A DNA stretch of 6,418 nucleotides from Acidobacteriota bacterium (GTDB taxonomy: Bacteria; Acidobacteriota; Thermoanaerobaculia; Multivoradales; UBA5704), in NCBI GenBank assembly GCA_003223675.1, contig QHVW01000105.1, positions 1-6,418 on the forward strand. Direction: 5' to 3'. Positions 4,315-6,418 of this stretch are shown in pieces (position 1 is the stretch's first letter; every line of letters begins with the position of its first letter). The notes under the pieces were generated by a model. The model did no database searches and was not told where the DNA came from. It saw nothing but the letters and a program-made list of their open reading frames with translations. The position numbers and the translations under genes were made by a program.

Positions 4315-6418
4315 ATGATCGATGCGCTCCGCCGTGACCTCGCCCTCGCCGCGCGCGGCCTCTCGCGCGCTCCCGGCTTCACCGCCGCCGTCGTCCTCAC
4401 CCTGGCCCTGGGGATCGGCGGCACGTCCACGATGTTCACGGCGGTCGACGCCGCCTTCCTCCGGCCGCTCCCCTACCCCCAGGCGGACCGCGTCGTGATG
4501 ATCTGGCAGACCTGGCAGCAGCACCCGCGGGTGAGGGTGTCGATGCTCGACGCCCTGGACTGGGAGAAGCGAAGTCACAGCTTCACGGCGATGGCCGCTC
4601 ATTACGCCTGGCTGGTGAACGTCACCAGCGGCCCCGAGCCCCGCCGGGTCCCCTCGGGAACGGTCACCCAGGGGTTCTTCGCCGCCCTCGGCGTCCAGCC
4701 CCGGCTGGGGCGGACCTTCAGCGCCCAGGAGGCGCTCAACAACGGGCCGCGGGCGGTGATCCTCAGCGACCGCCTCTGGCGGCGGGTCTTCGCGGGTGAT
4801 CTCAAAGTATTGGACCGGACGCTGGAGATCGGAGGGGTCCCCTACCCGGTGGTGGGCGTGATGCCCCCGGGTTTCGACTTCCCGGAGCGCGCCGAGCTCT
4901 GGCTGCCTCTCCCGATCGAAGACGGCGCCACGCGCTCCGCCCACAACTACGCGGTGGTGGCCCGGCTCGCGCCTGGGGTCTCGCCGGCGCGGGCCCAGGC
5001 GGACATGGACGCCGTCGCGGCGGGCCTGGCGCGGGACTATCCGGACTCCGAAACCGGCTACGGCGCCAACGTCGTCCCCCTGCGCCAGGACCTCCTCGGC
5101 CCCACCGGACCGGTGCTCCTGCTGCTGCTGGGCGCGGTCGCCTTCGTCCTGCTGATCGCCGCCGCCAACGTGGCCAACCTGCTGCTCGCCCGCGCGCTGG
5201 CGCGGCGGGGGGAGGCGACGGTGCGGCTCGCCCTGGGGGCGAACCGGCGGGCGCTGGTGCGGCCCTTCGTGGTAGAGAGCGTCGTCCTGGCGCTCGCGGG
5301 AGGCGTTCTGGGATTGGGCCTCGCGGGCGGCGCGAGCCGCTTCCTGGCCGGCCTGGCCCCGGCCGGGGTGCTCGATCCGGCGAAGCTCCACGTCGACGCT
5401 CCCGTGCTCCTCTTCACTTTCCTGGTGGCGCTCGCCGTGGGCGTCCTCTGCGGGCTGGCCCCCGCCTCGCGGGCGGCGCGGCAGGACCTGCGGACGGCAC
5501 TGGGGGCAGGTGGACGCACCGTGGCGGAGGGGCGGCGCGGTATGCGCGCGCTGATCGCCGCCGAGGTGGCGACCGCCTTCGTCCTGCTGGCCGGAGCGGG
5601 GCTGCTGCTGCGCAGCGCCTGGCGGCTGGAGGAGGTCGATCCCGGGTTCGAGCCGCGCCAGGTCGCCCTGCTGAGCTTCGCCACCGACGGGCTGCCCGGC
5701 TCGCGCTACGCCGAGCCGGCCAACCGGGTCCGCTTTTTCTCCCAGCTCCTGGAGCGCGCCGCCGTCCTGCCCGGGGTGCGCAAGGCCGCCCTGGCGAGCG
5801 ATCCTCCCCTCTCAGGGAGCAGCTCGAACGGCACCCTCGAGCTGGAGAAGGGCATCCCTGTGCTGCGGGGCCGGGACTTCTCGCCGGAGGACCGGGCCGG
5901 GGCGCCCCACGTGGCGGTGGTCAACGCGGCGCTGGCCCGCGAGCTCGGCGGGGCCGAAAAGGCCCTGGGCGGGCGCGTCCGCATGCCGGGCATGGACCTG
6001 GTCGACGACTGGGCGACCGTCGTGGGGGTGGTGGGGGACGTGCACCATCGGGGATTGGCCCGCCCGCCGGTCCCCGAGATCTACTTCCCCCTGGTCCAGC
6101 GCCCCAGGCGCACCTGGCAGGTGTCGCTGGTGGTGAAGGCCGCCGGCGAGTCGGCGGCGCTCGGCAAAGCGCTGCGGGCCCAGGCGCGGGCCCTCGACCC
6201 CAGCCTGCCCACGCAGACCGACACCATGGAGGGGCTGCTGGCGGCCGACCTGGCGCAGGCGCGCTTCCGCTCCCGATTGCTCGCCGCCTTCGCGACCGTG
6301 GCACTGGCCCTGGCGGGGGTGGGGATCTTCGGCGTGGTCTCCTACGCCGTGCGCCGGCGCCACCGGGAGGTGGGCATCCGCATGGCCCTCGGCGCCGACC
6401 GCGAGGCCGTGCAGTGGC
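4315..6418 (+). CDS. ADOP-family (MacB/FtsX-like) ABC transporter permease, 3' end beyond the window
   Basis: This gene is open from ATG 4315 to the window edge (701 codons). GGAGG at 4301-4305 lies 9 nt before the start. It begins with a short basic RRDLALAARGLSRAPGF segment, then a first membrane helix with the LALGIGG motif (30-36). A MacB-like periplasmic domain follows, roughly 50-262. Three helices come next (about 266-292, 315-345, 362-388), with the FtsX signature VRLALGANRRALV at 303-315. A second copy of the layout starts at a helix about 409-433, with periplasmic domain 434-650, helix 655-680 and the signature GIRMALGA at 687-694. This duplicated permease without its own ATPase is the ADOP type, usually near 800 residues, so about 100 residues and the last helices are missing. 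Its substrate is unknown. Compared with relatives it lacks a segment near residue 511, described under findings. Confidence 0.9.
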   Translation, partial: MIDALRRDLALAARGLSRAPGFTAAVVLTLALGIGGTSTMFTAVDAAFLRPLPYPQADRVVMIWQTWQQHPRVRVSMLDALDWEKRSHSFTAMAAHYAWLVNVTSGPEPRRVPSGTVTQGFFAALGVQPRLGRTFSAQEALNNGPRAVILSDRLWRRVFAGDLKVLDRTLEIGGVPYPVVGVMPPGFDFPERAELWLPLPIEDGATRSAHNYAVVARLAPGVSPARAQADMDAVAAGLARDYPDSETGYGANVVPLRQDLLGPTGPVLLLLLGAVAFVLLIAAANVANLLLARALARRGEATVRLALGANRRALVRPFVVESVVLALAGGVLGLGLAGGASRFLAGLAPAGVLDPAKLHVDAPVLLFTFLVALAVGVLCGLAPASRAARQDLRTALGAGGRTVAEGRRGMRALIAAEVATAFVLLAGAGLLLRSAWRLEEVDPGFEPRQVALLSFATDGLPGSRYAEPANRVRFFSQLLERAAVLPGVRKAALASDPPLSGSSSNGTLELEKGIPVLRGRDFSPEDRAGAPHVAVVNAALARELGGAEKALGGRVRMPGMDLVDDWATVVGVVGDVHHRGLARPPVPEIYFPLVQRPRRTWQVSLVVKAAGESAALGKALRAQARALDPSLPTQTDTMEGLLAADLAQARFRSRLLAAFATVALALAGVGIFGVVSYAVRRRHREVGIRMALGADREAVQW

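Noticed and set aside
4000..5391. 463-codon minus-strand ORF opposite the permease
   Set aside because: Low-complexity Arg/Gly/Glu-rich translation without domains, spanning a divergent promoter region. The plus strand encodes a clear permease.

Overview
The window is very GC-rich with strongly G/C-ending codons. It encodes a tandem-FtsX/MacB 'ADOP'-type permease and short precursor peptides with a class I lanthipeptide-like leader. Both traits are common in Acidobacteriota, which is my best guess at the source; another GC-rich phylum such as Gemmatimonadota is possible. No rRNA, tRNA, CRISPR array or insertion sequence is visible.

Layout: (1) 1-282, + strand, the C-terminal end of a fold-type I PLP enzyme (class V aminotransferase/kynureninase-like). 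(2) 309-967, two tandem units with a period of about 340 bp. Each has a near-identical upstream element, a roughly 120-nt leader ending in a small hairpin next to the Shine-Dalgarno, and a gene for a 55- or 61-residue RiPP-like precursor. (3) A strong GC-rich hairpin at 994-1028. (4) 1050-3232, two translationally coupled genes: an aldo/keto-reductase-fold protein that appears to have lost its whole catalytic tetrad, and a membrane protein that joins a protease-dead C39-like domain, a VKOR-like membrane domain and a thioredoxin-like CPRC domain. (5) 3260-4225, - strand, a TudS (DUF523)-DUF1722 fusion. (6) 4315 to the end, + strand, an ADOP-family permease cut by the window edge.

The central result is the 309-3232 locus, which looks like a compact RiPP system without a recognisable lanthionine synthetase, YcaO or radical-SAM enzyme inside the window. 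The two precursors share a double-glycine leader and the core pattern C-x4-VPSSGI-x8-TDC, so each has exactly two cysteines 21 positions apart. The large enzyme carries a catalytically dead C39 domain, a plausible leader-binding module, on a thiol-disulfide relay with three CXXC motifs. The simplest hypothesis is that this protein captures the leader and forms, breaks or exchanges a disulfide between the two conserved cysteines, helped by the degenerate AKR-like protein. This is inference. The flanking genes (PLP enzyme, TudS-DUF1722, permease) show no evident connection to it.
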